Source: Paenibacillus pinisoli
Lineage (GTDB): Bacteria; Bacillota; Bacilli; Paenibacillales; Paenibacillaceae
Assembly (NCBI RefSeq): GCF_003605435.1
Contig: NZ_QXQB01000002.1
Span: forward strand, 806,001 to 870,000
Direction: 5' to 3'
DNA: 64,000 nt
The position numbers and the translations under genes were made by a program. Positions 1 to 8,686 of this stretch are shown piece after piece. Below the pieces are notes generated by a model. That model worked only from the letters and a program-made list of their open reading frames with translations. It ran no database searches and was not told the origin of the DNA. The stretch's first letter is position 1. The number at the start of each line of letters is the position of its first letter.

Positions 1-105
1 CTCGTGTTGAATATAGGCTTTATACTAATGACTTAGGTCATGTAATGAAACGTAGTATTTTAGGGGTTTTCCGTCTTTTTTTTAGCTGGCTCATAAAAGC
101 TGGAC

Positions 106-147
106 ATAAAAAAAGCACCTGCTTATGACAATTGTCAAAGCAGATGC
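106..147 (-). terminator. Intrinsic terminator of the solute-binding protein gene
   Basis: Read on the minus strand, a 10-bp stem (arms 115-124 and 138-147) closes over a loop containing a TGACAATTGTCA dyad and is followed by seven T residues. It lies 24 bp beyond the stop codon of the binding-protein gene. That gene therefore ends its transcript here, with no permease gene behind it. Positions 1-105 show nothing I can assign. Confidence 0.8.
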
Positions 148-170
148 CTTCTTGCTATTCAGGGATGAAA

Positions 171-1532
171 TTATTTGCTTTCAGCTTGAATCGCTTGATC
201 CGCTCGAGCTTTCACTCGTTCCATAGTTTGATCCAGCGGCTGTGCGTTCATCATGTACTTCTCCGATTCTTCCGACAAGATTTTCGTCAGCTCAGCGTAA
301 GCTACCGATTTCACTTGCTTAGGGAACACATAATCGATGCTCAGCACTTGCTTCAATGACTCTACATCAATCAGGTCTTCTGCTTCGCCTACGAACAGCT
401 CCACCAGCTTATCCATATCCGCTTGCTTGTTGGTCGGAATACGTCCGCCTGGAATCATCGCCGTATTGCCCTCTGTCAAATACCATGAGATAAACGCCAT
501 GGCTTCTTCCTTATTCGCACTCTTGCTGTTGATGGACATCAGATCGTTGAAGCCGGCAATATTTACTTTTCCGCCCTTCTCCATTTGAGGGTTTGGCGCA
601 AAAGCGACTTTAAAGTCACGCGGGAACTCTTCCTTGTTTTTCACATAACGCATCAGATGCGTGCCGCCCAGAATCATGTTGGCTTGGCCAGTAAATAATT
701 CACTGTACGGCTTAAGATTATTGGATATCGACTCCGGCCAGCTTATCATGGACTTCTCGTCATAAAGCTGCTTTTGAAGCTGCATTCCCTTCTGGACAGC
801 GGCGCTGCCAAAGCTTGACAGGCCCTCTGCATCATAATAAGAGTCTTGCGGCTGGCTTAGCGTCAACAATATTTTCGGCAAAATTTCTCCCGGCGCTTCA
901 ATAAAGCTTCCGAATACATTCCCTGTAGTCAGCTTGCCCGCAAGCGCAACATACTCATCCCACGTCCAATCTGACGGCAATTGCTCTCCCGCCGCTGTCA
1001 ATGCTGACTGATTAATCAGCACCATCGAAATTTGCTTCATAGCCGGCAAGTAGAAGATTTGACCATCATGCTTAATGACGTTGTCCTCGCCAATGACCGC
1101 TTCCACATCAAAACCTGTCTTCTGGATCAGCTCATCCATGGAAGCTGTCATGCCGGCATGCATTCTGCGGTTGAAATACGTTTCGCCATAGCTGATAAAG
1201 ATGTCCGGCGCATCGGTATTGCTGATCAAAGCCGTGTCCAGCTTCGTATTCCCGCTATCGTCATTCACATAGCGCACATACTCGACCTGGATTCCCGGAT
1301 TATTCGCATTCCAGTTGGCCACAACTTCGCCTGGACCGCTTTCCTCCGGAACGCCGCCCCACATTTTCAGCTTCACGACCTTATCCGTTGCATTTTCCGT
1401 TGTCTGTTCCTTCGTTTCCGATCCGTTGCCGCCTGTATTTGTTTTTCCGTTGCTGCTGCTCGAGCATGCGCTCAATATCGTACTTAGCGCGAGCACGCCA
1501 ACAAGCATCATTAACAACATGCTTTTTCTCAA
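171..1532 (-). CDS. Extracellular sugar-type solute-binding lipoprotein
   Basis: A 453-aa ABC-transporter substrate-binding protein of the family-1 (carbohydrate) type, expected on the outer face of the membrane. A signal peptide ends in an LSAC lipobox with Cys23 as the lipidated residue, followed by a Ser/Gly/Thr-rich linker. The mature part has the two-lobe fold typical of maltose/oligosaccharide binders. The start is TTG, chosen because GGAGG lies nine bases upstream. It follows the response regulator by 115 bp and ends at its own terminator, so no permeases are attached. This suggests it either delivers ligand to permeases elsewhere or feeds ligand information to the adjacent kinase. The substrate cannot be read from sequence. 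Confidence 0.88.
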   Translation of the reverse strand: MRKSMLLMMLVGVLALSTILSACSSSSNGKTNTGGNGSETKEQTTENATDKVVKLKMWGGVPEESGPGEVVANWNANNPGIQVEYVRYVNDDSGNTKLDTALISNTDAPDIFISYGETYFNRRMHAGMTASMDELIQKTGFDVEAVIGEDNVIKHDGQIFYLPAMKQISMVLINQSALTAAGEQLPSDWTWDEYVALAGKLTTGNVFGSFIEAPGEILPKILLTLSQPQDSYYDAEGLSSFGSAAVQKGMQLQKQLYDEKSMISWPESISNNLKPYSELFTGQANMILGGTHLMRYVKNKEEFPRDFKVAFAPNPQMEKGGKVNIAGFNDLMSINSKSANKEEAMAFISWYLTEGNTAMIPGGRIPTNKQADMDKLVELFVGEAEDLIDVESLKQVLSIDYVFPKQVKSVAYAELTKILSEESEKYMMNAQPLDQTMERVKARADQAIQAESK

Positions 1533-1647
1533 AGCGAGTCCCCTCCAAATGGCTGTATTGGTTGTCGTCCATCACGACATGTCAAGAATACCAAGCCCCT
1601 TACCTTCATTGAAGGGAATAATCCTCTGTAAATCCGTCTCTTTTCAC

Positions 1648-3243
1648 TCATATATTAAAATAGATTTTTCTATATTCTTGGGGATAAATCCCTTCTATTT
1701 TCCTGAAAAACTTCCCGAAATAATTGGAATCCGTATAGCCTACAGCTTCGGAAATTTCATAGATTTTCAACGTTTTGTCCTTTAGCAGCTCCTTCGCCTT
1801 TTTCAGCCGATATCTGGTAATGGAGTCCATAATCGTCTCGCCGGTTTCCTTCTTATACAGTACGCTTAAATAGGACTCCGAATAGCCAACCGCTCTTGCC
1901 AAATCCATCAACTTAATATTGGTCGCGTACTGTTCCTTGATCGTCTGTGCAACGAGCTGAATCTCAGGACGCCATTGATGATTCACGCAATGATTCAAAT
2001 ATTGAAAATAAACGTCAACCCAGCCTTGCAGCCAAGCCAAGATTTCATCCATCGTCTCTGCATTCCGAACAGCCTGGAACGGAAATTTGCCTTGATGCGG
2101 CTCGATGGAATAAATGTCCCCGCCAACTTCGCTGAGCGACTGTGAGAACAAATGAATAATTTTGATCCACTGCTCCTTGACCTCGCTAGGCTCCACCATT
2201 GGATACCGCGACATTCGCGCGCCGATTCCGCTAATAAATCTCTGCACGGCATCCTGATCTCGCTGCTCCAGCAATCTCGACAATGGTTCGTCGCTCCAGC
2301 TTATTCGTTCGGGATTTTCCCCCGTTGCAGCAGCTAGCGAATCCACATAAATAATTTTGTCGGCACTGCCATAAAAGTTAAAGCTCAGCGCATATTCGGC
2401 TTCAGTGAATGCCGCATGTACCTGATAAATATCGGAGAACGGCGCCGATACGCCGCAGCTTATAGCAAGCTTCAGGTATCTTTTCATGCTGTCTCTGATT
2501 TCCTCCAGCAGCTTCTCGGAAAAGCTCCCGAGCAACAGCGAGAATCTCCCTGATTCCAGCACGATCAGCTCCCCGCCTCCTCTGCCTCTCACCAACTCCA
2601 TCATAATATTGGCTACGGATTGAATCAGAAGCTTCTCGCTCTTAAACGTATTGGTTTCCAGCACCCCCTGATAGTTGTCGATTTGAAGCATCACACTGCG
2701 ATAATTCTCACTCTCGGGGAATTGAAATTCCTGCAGAACCTCCGCAATCTCCCGCTTGCTGCAAGCTTTCGTAATGATGTCATAAAATCTTTTTTCGCGA
2801 ATTTCCTTTTGAAACATTTCAATCTTGAAGTTCAATCGCTTCACTTGGCTTAGGTCGGAGCGTTCTTGTTCAATTTGCGCCTGCACCGCGCGGAGCTTAT
2901 GGATAAGCTCTTGAGGCTCCATAGTCAGCTTCAGGATATAATCCATTGCCCCAAGCTGAAGCGCTGTTCGCACCATCTCAAAGTCATCGTGGTTGGATAA
3001 AATCATGCTTTTGATATGAGGATACAATTCCTTCACCCTGCGCAATAACGTCAATCCATCCATTTGCGGCATCTGGATGTCGGTCAGCAGCAAGTCGCAT
3101 TCCTCATTCTCCAATAGGCCAAGCGCTTCTAGCCCGTTAGCTGCCTCCGCAATGAGTTCAAAACCTTCCTCTTCCCAGGCTATTAATGTTTTCAAGCCTA
3201 CTCTAACCAGAAACTCGTCTTCTACTATGAGCACCTTGATCAC
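1648..3243 (-). CDS. YesN-type AraC-family response regulator
   Basis: A 531-aa cytoplasmic response regulator. The receiver domain (about residues 1-125) shows the acidic pocket (VEDE), the phospho-acceptor Asp55 in LLLTDIQMP and the conserved Lys near 105. A long middle region follows, then a C-terminal AraC-type double helix-turn-helix (about 430-531) with the SESYLSVLYKKETGE and YTDSNYFGKFFRK recognition segments. It starts one base after the kinase stop codon, so the pair is one transcription unit. Proteins of this class normally activate a neighbouring sugar-uptake or polysaccharide-degradation operon. Here the likely target is the binding lipoprotein downstream. Confidence 0.93.
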   Translation of the reverse strand: MIKVLIVEDEFLVRVGLKTLIAWEEEGFELIAEAANGLEALGLLENEECDLLLTDIQMPQMDGLTLLRRVKELYPHIKSMILSNHDDFEMVRTALQLGAMDYILKLTMEPQELIHKLRAVQAQIEQERSDLSQVKRLNFKIEMFQKEIREKRFYDIITKACSKREIAEVLQEFQFPESENYRSVMLQIDNYQGVLETNTFKSEKLLIQSVANIMMELVRGRGGGELIVLESGRFSLLLGSFSEKLLEEIRDSMKRYLKLAISCGVSAPFSDIYQVHAAFTEAEYALSFNFYGSADKIIYVDSLAAATGENPERISWSDEPLSRLLEQRDQDAVQRFISGIGARMSRYPMVEPSEVKEQWIKIIHLFSQSLSEVGGDIYSIEPHQGKFPFQAVRNAETMDEILAWLQGWVDVYFQYLNHCVNHQWRPEIQLVAQTIKEQYATNIKLMDLARAVGYSESYLSVLYKKETGETIMDSITRYRLKKAKELLKDKTLKIYEISEAVGYTDSNYFGKFFRKIEGIYPQEYRKIYFNI

Positions 3244-3244
3244 A

Positions 3245-4984
3245 TTATCGTTCCCCTTCCCGCAAAGGCAATTGAAGCGTCACTTCAAATCCTTCATTCA
3301 TGATGTTACGAACGGTTAGACCATAGGCTTCTCCAAAATGCAATTTGATGCGCTCGTGAATATTGTTCAGTCCAATCCCGCTAAACTTGGACACTGTAAT
3401 CGAAGCATGATGTTCCGCCCTATTTTCATCTGTATCGTCGTCACTGCCTATACTGCCCCCGCCGTTGTCTCGAATCGAGATCGTAACCATCCCATCTTTA
3501 ATGCTGCCATGGATCGAAATCAATAACGGATCGCTTCGCCCATGAATAATGCTGTTCTCTACAATGGGCTGCAAAGTAAATTTCAAGATCGGCACCGCCA
3601 GCAGCTCCGATGGAAGATCCGCCTTCAGGCGCACGCTGTTATTGAATCTAATATTTTGCAAGGACACATAGCTTCTGAGAAAATCAATCTCTTCAGACAG
3701 CAAAGCTTGCTCCTTATCGTTTTTCATCGAATAGCTTAACAGCTTGCCTAACGAGGTAATCATCTCGCTAACATGCTCGGCGCCCGATAACTTGGCGGAC
3801 CATTTAATCGAAGTTAAGGTGTTGAACAAAAAATGCGGCTTCACTTGAGCCTGCAACGCTTGAAACTTGGCCTCTTCTTTTTTCTTCTGTTCTTCGGCGA
3901 CATTTCTGACCAGCACGCTCAAGTTCGACACCATATCATTGAATTTGCGGCTAAGCAGCACGAGCTCATCATCGCCTGCTCCGATTGGAATCGGAGTAAA
4001 ATTGCCAGAGCCCACCTTGCTCATCGAGCTATGCAGCATCTTTAACCGCTTCATAATTCGCAGCATGATCATGATAAATACCAAGCAACAGCACATTAAG
4101 AGCAGAACAAGCCAAAACATGGATTGATTGCGCAAGGATTGCAGCTTTTCGGAAAACAGATTGCTCGGCGTGGCTTCAATCAAGCTCCAGCCTAACTGAT
4201 TGATGTGCTGTTCATTGATCAAAAAACGTTGATCCAACGCCCCATATGCCATTTCATCCCCCAGCAGCAGATCTTGATCCCTCACTAGAAACAGCTTGCT
4301 GCCGGCCGCTTTCTCTGAAGGAAGCTCCGCTATCATCTCAGGCAGCATCGAAGAAATTGGAACCGCTATCAAAACAATGCCATAGCCCTTGCCCGTACTG
4401 CCGGCTACCAGTCTTGTCATAGTTAAATAGGTTTCAGCCTGTGAGCCTTGTACAATGCCCATATCCTGCTCGCCGAAGATATTCCAGAGCGGTACGCCTT
4501 GCATAGCTTTCGTAGCTTCGAACCATGGTTCCAGCTGCATCTGCTCATAGATTTGATTAGATTGCTGGATCGTCCAAGTGGAGGTCAAATGGCCTCTGAA
4601 ATCGAATACAGCGACATAGGCTTCTGTCTCCAATAAAAAATCTCTTATGTTGATCATTTTTTTGGAAAAGGTTTTATATTTTTGAAAGGTGTCGTACTCG
4701 ACCAGCCAGCTTTTATCCGGCAATTGCAGGAACTCAATCATTTCAGGATCATTGATCATCAAATGCGAGGCTTGATACATCCGTTCAGCAGTCGTGTTCA
4801 CCCGATCGGCTAACTTAGCCAGCATCTCGGCGCTAGATTGATGAACTTCAGCCATTAAGAGGCGATTAGAGGATTCATAATACAACATGACCGCAATTAA
4901 GATCGGGATCATAATTAAGATTAGGAAGGACAGCAAGAGCTTTGTTTGAATGCGTGTCAAAAAAACCTTTAGCTTATGCACCAT
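3245..4984 (-). CDS. YesM-type sensor histidine kinase
   Basis: A 579-aa membrane sensor kinase. A first membrane segment near residues 10-35 and a second near 290-315 enclose an extracellular sensor domain. A HAMP region and a His_kinase module (FQALQAQVKPHFLFN, with the phospho-accepting His) follow. The C-terminal ATPase domain carries the N-box (IVENSIIHG) and GIGLNNIHER. I place the start at ATG 4984 (MVHKLKVFL) because AGGAG lies seven bases upstream. The longer frame to 5029 lacks a ribosome site. It forms a pair with the adjacent AraC-type regulator. Its signal is probably a sugar or cell-wall ligand, but this cannot be read directly. Confidence 0.92.
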   Translation of the reverse strand: MVHKLKVFLTRIQTKLLLSFLILIMIPILIAVMLYYESSNRLLMAEVHQSSAEMLAKLADRVNTTAERMYQASHLMINDPEMIEFLQLPDKSWLVEYDTFQKYKTFSKKMINIRDFLLETEAYVAVFDFRGHLTSTWTIQQSNQIYEQMQLEPWFEATKAMQGVPLWNIFGEQDMGIVQGSQAETYLTMTRLVAGSTGKGYGIVLIAVPISSMLPEMIAELPSEKAAGSKLFLVRDQDLLLGDEMAYGALDQRFLINEQHINQLGWSLIEATPSNLFSEKLQSLRNQSMFWLVLLLMCCCLVFIMIMLRIMKRLKMLHSSMSKVGSGNFTPIPIGAGDDELVLLSRKFNDMVSNLSVLVRNVAEEQKKKEEAKFQALQAQVKPHFLFNTLTSIKWSAKLSGAEHVSEMITSLGKLLSYSMKNDKEQALLSEEIDFLRSYVSLQNIRFNNSVRLKADLPSELLAVPILKFTLQPIVENSIIHGRSDPLLISIHGSIKDGMVTISIRDNGGGSIGSDDDTDENRAEHHASITVSKFSGIGLNNIHERIKLHFGEAYGLTVRNIMNEGFEVTLQLPLREGER

Positions 4985-5060
4985 GCAAATTCTCCTCGGT
5001 CGTAGATGAACTGGCAGAAGCATCGACAAGCGCCTCTCATAGTAAGGCGCTAAAAATTAA

Positions 5061-5080
5061 TTATACTACTTGTAGTATAA
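5061..5080. promoter_or_regulatory. Perfect 20-bp palindrome in a divergent promoter region
   Basis: TTATACTACTTGTAGTATAA is a perfect 9-2-9 inverted repeat, located about 77 bp upstream of the kinase start and 145 bp upstream of the cupin start. A TATAAT hexamer overlaps each edge (one per strand), so a dimeric repressor bound here would cover a -10 element. The TACTAC/GTAGTA core recalls BlaI/MecI- or GntR-type operators but does not match a consensus exactly. The regulator is unknown. Confidence 0.55.
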
Positions 5081-5225
5081 TTGGGCCTGAATTATGCGAA
5101 AAGGTTTTTTTCTATTCATTATCTAGAACATTTTTGGAAGTTAACCATAACGAAACCTGTATCGCCAAAAAAACGAAACAATGTTATTATAAATAAACTC
5201 AAAATTTAAAAAAGGATTTGATCGC

Positions 5226-5753
5226 ATGCAGGCAACTAGTCCCGAGTATTGGATTAACAAACTGGAATTAACCGCTCATCCCGAAGGCGGTTATTATAAA
5301 CGGACCTACCAAGGGGAGGAAAAGATTACCGACCAGGAGCTGTCCGTTGAATTTAATGGCCATCGCTGGCTGTACACCAGTATTTACTTCCTGCTTCGCT
5401 CCCAGGATATCTCCCACTTCCACCGTCTGAAATCGGACGAGCTATGGTACTATCATGCAGGAAGCCCGCTTACGATTCACGTCATTCACGAGAATGGCAC
5501 GTACGAGGAAATTAAGCTGGGAAGCAACCTGGAGAATGGAGAGACGATGCAATATCTCGTTCCCAAAAATTCGATCTTCGGCTCCTCCGTGCTGGAACCG
5601 GATACCTTCTCGCTAGTAGGATGCATGGTCGCGCCAGGCTTTGACTTTCAGGATTTCGAGCTGTTCACTCAAGCAGAATTGCTGGCTCAATATCCCGACC
5701 ATCATGAAGTCATTGGAAAGATCGCTTACGAAAAGATTCCGGTGGGCGTGTAG
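5226..5753 (+). CDS. DUF985-type cupin protein
   Basis: A 175-aa soluble protein of the DUF985 cupin family. The N-terminal motif LTAHPEGGYYKRTY and the core ISHFHRLKSDELWYYHAG are typical. The two His and the Glu of the second motif are the usual metal ligands of the RmlC-like barrel. The family has sugar-epimerase-like folds but no firmly established reaction, so I assign none. The ATG at 5226 follows AAAGGA at a normal distance. The gene is transcribed divergently from the kinase operon and ends before a strong terminator, so it is probably monocistronic. Confidence 0.85.
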   Translation: MQATSPEYWINKLELTAHPEGGYYKRTYQGEEKITDQELSVEFNGHRWLYTSIYFLLRSQDISHFHRLKSDELWYYHAGSPLTIHVIHENGTYEEIKLGSNLENGETMQYLVPKNSIFGSSVLEPDTFSLVGCMVAPGFDFQDFELFTQAELLAQYPDHHEVIGKIAYEKIPVGV

Positions 5754-5784
5754 AAACAGCTTACTGCAACTCATACTTTCTTAC

Positions 5785-5820
5785 AAAGACTGGACAAGCA
5801 TCTGCTTGTCCAGGTCTTTT
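5785..5820 (+). terminator. Intrinsic terminator of the cupin gene
   Basis: A 15-bp stem with one bulged base (AAAGAC-TGGACAAGC pairing with GCTTGTCCA-GTCTTT around a short loop), 30 bp after the cupin stop codon. The right arm is rich in T, as needed for plus-strand termination. It lies between convergent genes and may slow transcription from both sides. Confidence 0.75.
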
Positions 5821-5845
5821 ATGATATAGCTTACTCTTTGCACGT

Positions 5846-7408
5846 TCACGCCCTTATCAACTGCGGAAGCTCCTTCATCTGCCCCAGCCTTGAGATCGGA
5901 TCGACATAGAGCCAGTCTCTCGTGAGCACATGCACGCGCCCAGACTTTACGGCTTGCAGATTGCGCCATATCGCTCCCTTGCGATACTGCTCGAACAGCT
6001 CCCTGGCTTGGCTGTCTACCACGACAAACATATAGTCCCCCGCATACAGCGGCATTTCCGCAATATTCTTGCTTTCCTTGAAAGGCAGCTGCAGTCGTTC
6101 CCTTCTGGCCTGATCGATCGTTGGCGGGGGATTCAGTCCCAGATCATCGTACATCATCTCCCGGTCATAATAGACATCGAATTGATTCGGGAATTCCCTA
6201 ATGTACCAGAAGGAGACTGTCGGCTCCGTGCCCAGCGACTTCCTCAGCTGACGCCGCACTTCCTGCACCTGATCGGCATAGCGCTCCATCCATTCGTCAG
6301 CCTGCCGCTCTCTTCCTGTCAGCGAAGCCACTTGCTTGAACCGGCTAAAGGCCGGCTGCGACCACTCGATATTCAAGGTTGGCGCGATGCGGCTGTACTG
6401 ATCATAGTGGAATCCGTCAAAGGTAAAGATCGCATCCGGCGCAACTCCCTTCAGCCGTTCCATATCCGGCATCACAACCGTGCTTCCCGTCTCGGCAATT
6501 CCATCCACCAAAGGACGCACGTATTTGCCGGACAGCAGCAGCTTGGGCGCGCCAACCGGCTTCACGCCCAGCGCCAGAAGCTCGCCCAGATATTGATAAA
6601 CCGCAATACGGCTATGCTCCCGATGAAGATGAACATACAGCCGCGGGGAGACGCCTACATGCCGCTTAAAGGTGCGGCTAAAATGAAACGGGTCGCTAAA
6701 GCCGCTTTTGGCCGCAACCTGCTGTACGGATTCCGAAGTTAAGGTCAGCAGCTTCTTGGCCTCTGCAACCCGGCTGCGAATCCTATAATTCGTCGGACTA
6801 AGACCTGTCAGCTTGGTGAACAGCCTTGAATAATGTCTCAGAGATAACCGGCATTGTTCTGCCTGCTTGGCGAAATCGATCGGCTCGGCCATCGTTTGGT
6901 CCATGTAAGCGATGCTTCTCTTCACCGCCTCAATCGCTCCATACTCAAGACTCTGATTACTGCTGTTAAGCGCCTCAAGCACCACCTGCATCATTTTCTG
7001 AAAAAGGGTATGCAAACTATACGCCTCTGGCTCGTGAGTCACATGGCGTCCTTCAAATAATTGCTCGGCAAAACCGATCATCCTGCTGATAGACGGCGTA
7101 TATAGCTCCTGCACCACATCTGCGGCTACGCGATCGTTCTCGCGTTGATTGCCGCTTTCGATCACCGCTACACTTTTGAACGAAACGAGAAAAGCGCTCC
7201 AGGATTCCCCTGAAGCGTTCTCGAAGCTAGCTATCGTATGAGTGGGCAGAATATACATGTCTGCATCCATCATGTCGGGAGCTTGGCCGTTCAACCGCCA
7301 GCTGGCTTTCCCTGCGACGGGCAAGAGCAGCGCCGGAGAGTCTGAACAGCGGTGCTCCCCTTCTCTAATAAGGGCAATATCCGTCCATACGTATACACGA
7401 TGCACCAT
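5846..7408 (-). CDS. Btr-like regulator: AraC domain fused to siderophore-binding domain
   Basis: A 520-aa cytoplasmic regulator. The N-terminal part (1-165) resembles an AraC ligand pocket. Residues about 165-270 form the double helix-turn-helix (LSLRHYSRLFTKLTGLSP and FSDPFHFSRTFKRHVGVSP). Residues 271-520 are a periplasmic-binding-protein domain of the FecB/FeuA type without a signal peptide. This is the architecture of Bacillus subtilis Btr (YbbB), which senses a ferric siderophore and activates its uptake genes. ATG 7408 has AAAGGAG nine bases upstream. It follows the siderophore-binding lipoprotein gene by 32 bp, so ligand capture outside and sensing inside are co-transcribed. Confidence 0.88.
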   Translation of the reverse strand: MVHRVYVWTDIALIREGEHRCSDSPALLLPVAGKASWRLNGQAPDMMDADMYILPTHTIASFENASGESWSAFLVSFKSVAVIESGNQRENDRVAADVVQELYTPSISRMIGFAEQLFEGRHVTHEPEAYSLHTLFQKMMQVVLEALNSSNQSLEYGAIEAVKRSIAYMDQTMAEPIDFAKQAEQCRLSLRHYSRLFTKLTGLSPTNYRIRSRVAEAKKLLTLTSESVQQVAAKSGFSDPFHFSRTFKRHVGVSPRLYVHLHREHSRIAVYQYLGELLALGVKPVGAPKLLLSGKYVRPLVDGIAETGSTVVMPDMERLKGVAPDAIFTFDGFHYDQYSRIAPTLNIEWSQPAFSRFKQVASLTGRERQADEWMERYADQVQEVRRQLRKSLGTEPTVSFWYIREFPNQFDVYYDREMMYDDLGLNPPPTIDQARRERLQLPFKESKNIAEMPLYAGDYMFVVVDSQARELFEQYRKGAIWRNLQAVKSGRVHVLTRDWLYVDPISRLGQMKELPQLIRA

Positions 7409-7440
7409 ACCTTGAAGCTCCTTTTACCTGTATTGCTATG

Positions 7441-8445
7441 CTACTGAATCAATAATTTCACGACATCATCCAGTTGTTGTTCAAGAGACAGCACATCAAG
7501 CGGGAACCAAAGCGCATTTTCCAATACGTATACCTTGTTGTTTTTCACTGCGGGCAGGTTCTTCCACAGGCTGCTGTCCAGCACCTGATTCAAGAAGTCT
7601 GGATCATTATCAAATTGTACAACAAACAGGCGATCTGCAGCTGCATATTGAGGCAGCAATTCCATGGAGATATCCATGCCCAGCGGATACTTCTCCTTCT
7701 CCCATGCAGATTTCACGATATCCAGCATCGGGAATTCCAGCGCGCTGAAGAGGGTATAACCCACGTTCTGATCCGCATACACGCGGAGCTGCCCTTCTTT
7801 GTAGCCACCGATTACGACCGTGCCGAACGTTTCGTCTGGCGACACCGTCGCTGCCAGCTTCTCTTTTGTTTCTGCCACTTTTTGCTTGTAGTCTGCAATC
7901 CACTGATCCGCCTTGCCCGACAACCCCAATACATCGGCAGTATCCTTCAGATGGTCGAACGCATCCTTATTGTTCCATGTTACAACAACAGTCGGCGCAA
8001 TCTTGCTCAGCCTGTCAATAAGCTCCTCATTATCTTCCATCGTCAGGATCAAATCCGGATTCAGCTCTAATGCCTTCTCCACGTTCAGCTCGTTAACCGC
8101 GCCCAAGTCTTCAATCCCGCCGATCCTATCGCGCACAGAGGCAAAGTTCGTCAGCAAGTGTCTGGGAGCAGCGATTGGCTTCACGCCCAGAGCCAGCATC
8201 TCCGGCAAATATTGCGTCGTAATAATACGCTGAGGATGAACTGGAATCTCGACTTGGCGCCCGCTTCCATCCGTCCACATGCGAGTTTGGGCGTTGTCGC
8301 CGCCTGGCGTTGCTTCAGCTCCTTGCTGATTGCTATTGCCCGGCTGATTGTTATGGCTTGGTTTATTGGCCGCGGTACCGCAAGCCGCCAGCACTAAGGC
8401 TACGGCCATCATTAGAATAGCTATACGAAAAGATCGAACTCTCAT
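7441..8445 (-). CDS. Iron-siderophore ABC transporter substrate-binding lipoprotein
   Basis: A 334-aa lipoprotein of the FecB/FeuA/YfiY class-III binding proteins, which capture ferric siderophores for an ABC importer. The signal peptide ends in VLAACG with the lipidated Cys, followed by an Asn/Gln/Gly-rich linker. The mature domain shows the family phrases RIITTQYLPEMLALGVKPIA and LNPDLILTMEDNEELIDRLSKIAPTV. I start at ATG 8445 (MRVRSFRI) because an AAAAGGAG site lies eleven bases upstream. The longer frame to 8541 would read through the Fur box. No permease or ATPase gene is adjacent. Confidence 0.9.
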   Translation of the reverse strand: MRVRSFRIAILMMAVALVLAACGTAANKPSHNNQPGNSNQQGAEATPGGDNAQTRMWTDGSGRQVEIPVHPQRIITTQYLPEMLALGVKPIAAPRHLLTNFASVRDRIGGIEDLGAVNELNVEKALELNPDLILTMEDNEELIDRLSKIAPTVVVTWNNKDAFDHLKDTADVLGLSGKADQWIADYKQKVAETKEKLAATVSPDETFGTVVIGGYKEGQLRVYADQNVGYTLFSALEFPMLDIVKSAWEKEKYPLGMDISMELLPQYAAADRLFVVQFDNDPDFLNQVLDSSLWKNLPAVKNNKVYVLENALWFPLDVLSLEQQLDDVVKLLIQ

Positions 8446-8468
8446 GATGCTTCTTGCTCCTTTTAATT

Positions 8469-8488
8469 TATAATGATAATCATTCGCA
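8469..8488 (-). promoter_or_regulatory. Fur box upstream of siderophore-binding gene
   Basis: AATGATAATCATT (8472-8484) is a near-perfect dyad around a central base, and TGATAATCATTCGCA (8474-8488) matches the 7-1-7 Fur consensus TGATAATNATTATCA in 12 of 15 positions. It sits 24-45 bp upstream of the siderophore-binding gene, where ferric-Fur would repress transcription under iron-replete conditions. Confidence 0.8.
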
Positions 8489-8612
8489 ATGACGTAAGTA
8501 TAGCATATCCTCTTCGGGACGAACATGCGTGATTCGGACATCTATCTGACTGATTCGGACTTGCATTAATCAGAACCCTTTTGTACATGCTCACCTATAC
8601 ACCTCCGCGCAT

Positions 8613-8648
8613 AATAAAAAACACTACAGCAATAAATGCTTTAGTGTT
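8613..8648 (-). terminator. Terminator of the phosphotransferase gene
   Basis: On the minus strand AACACTA pairs with TAGTGTT, with an inner AGCA/TGCT, and the hairpin is followed by six T residues. It lies about 40 bp beyond the stop codon of the phosphotransferase gene. The remaining space up to the siderophore gene holds only the Fur-box promoter. Confidence 0.75.
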
Positions 8649-8686
8649 TCCTTAGAACGAGAATATGAAGTTGAAAGAATGTAAAA

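Noticed and set aside
1..105. 3' end of a plus-strand gene at the left edge
   Set aside because: All frames are short and no motif or stop-codon context supports a gene.
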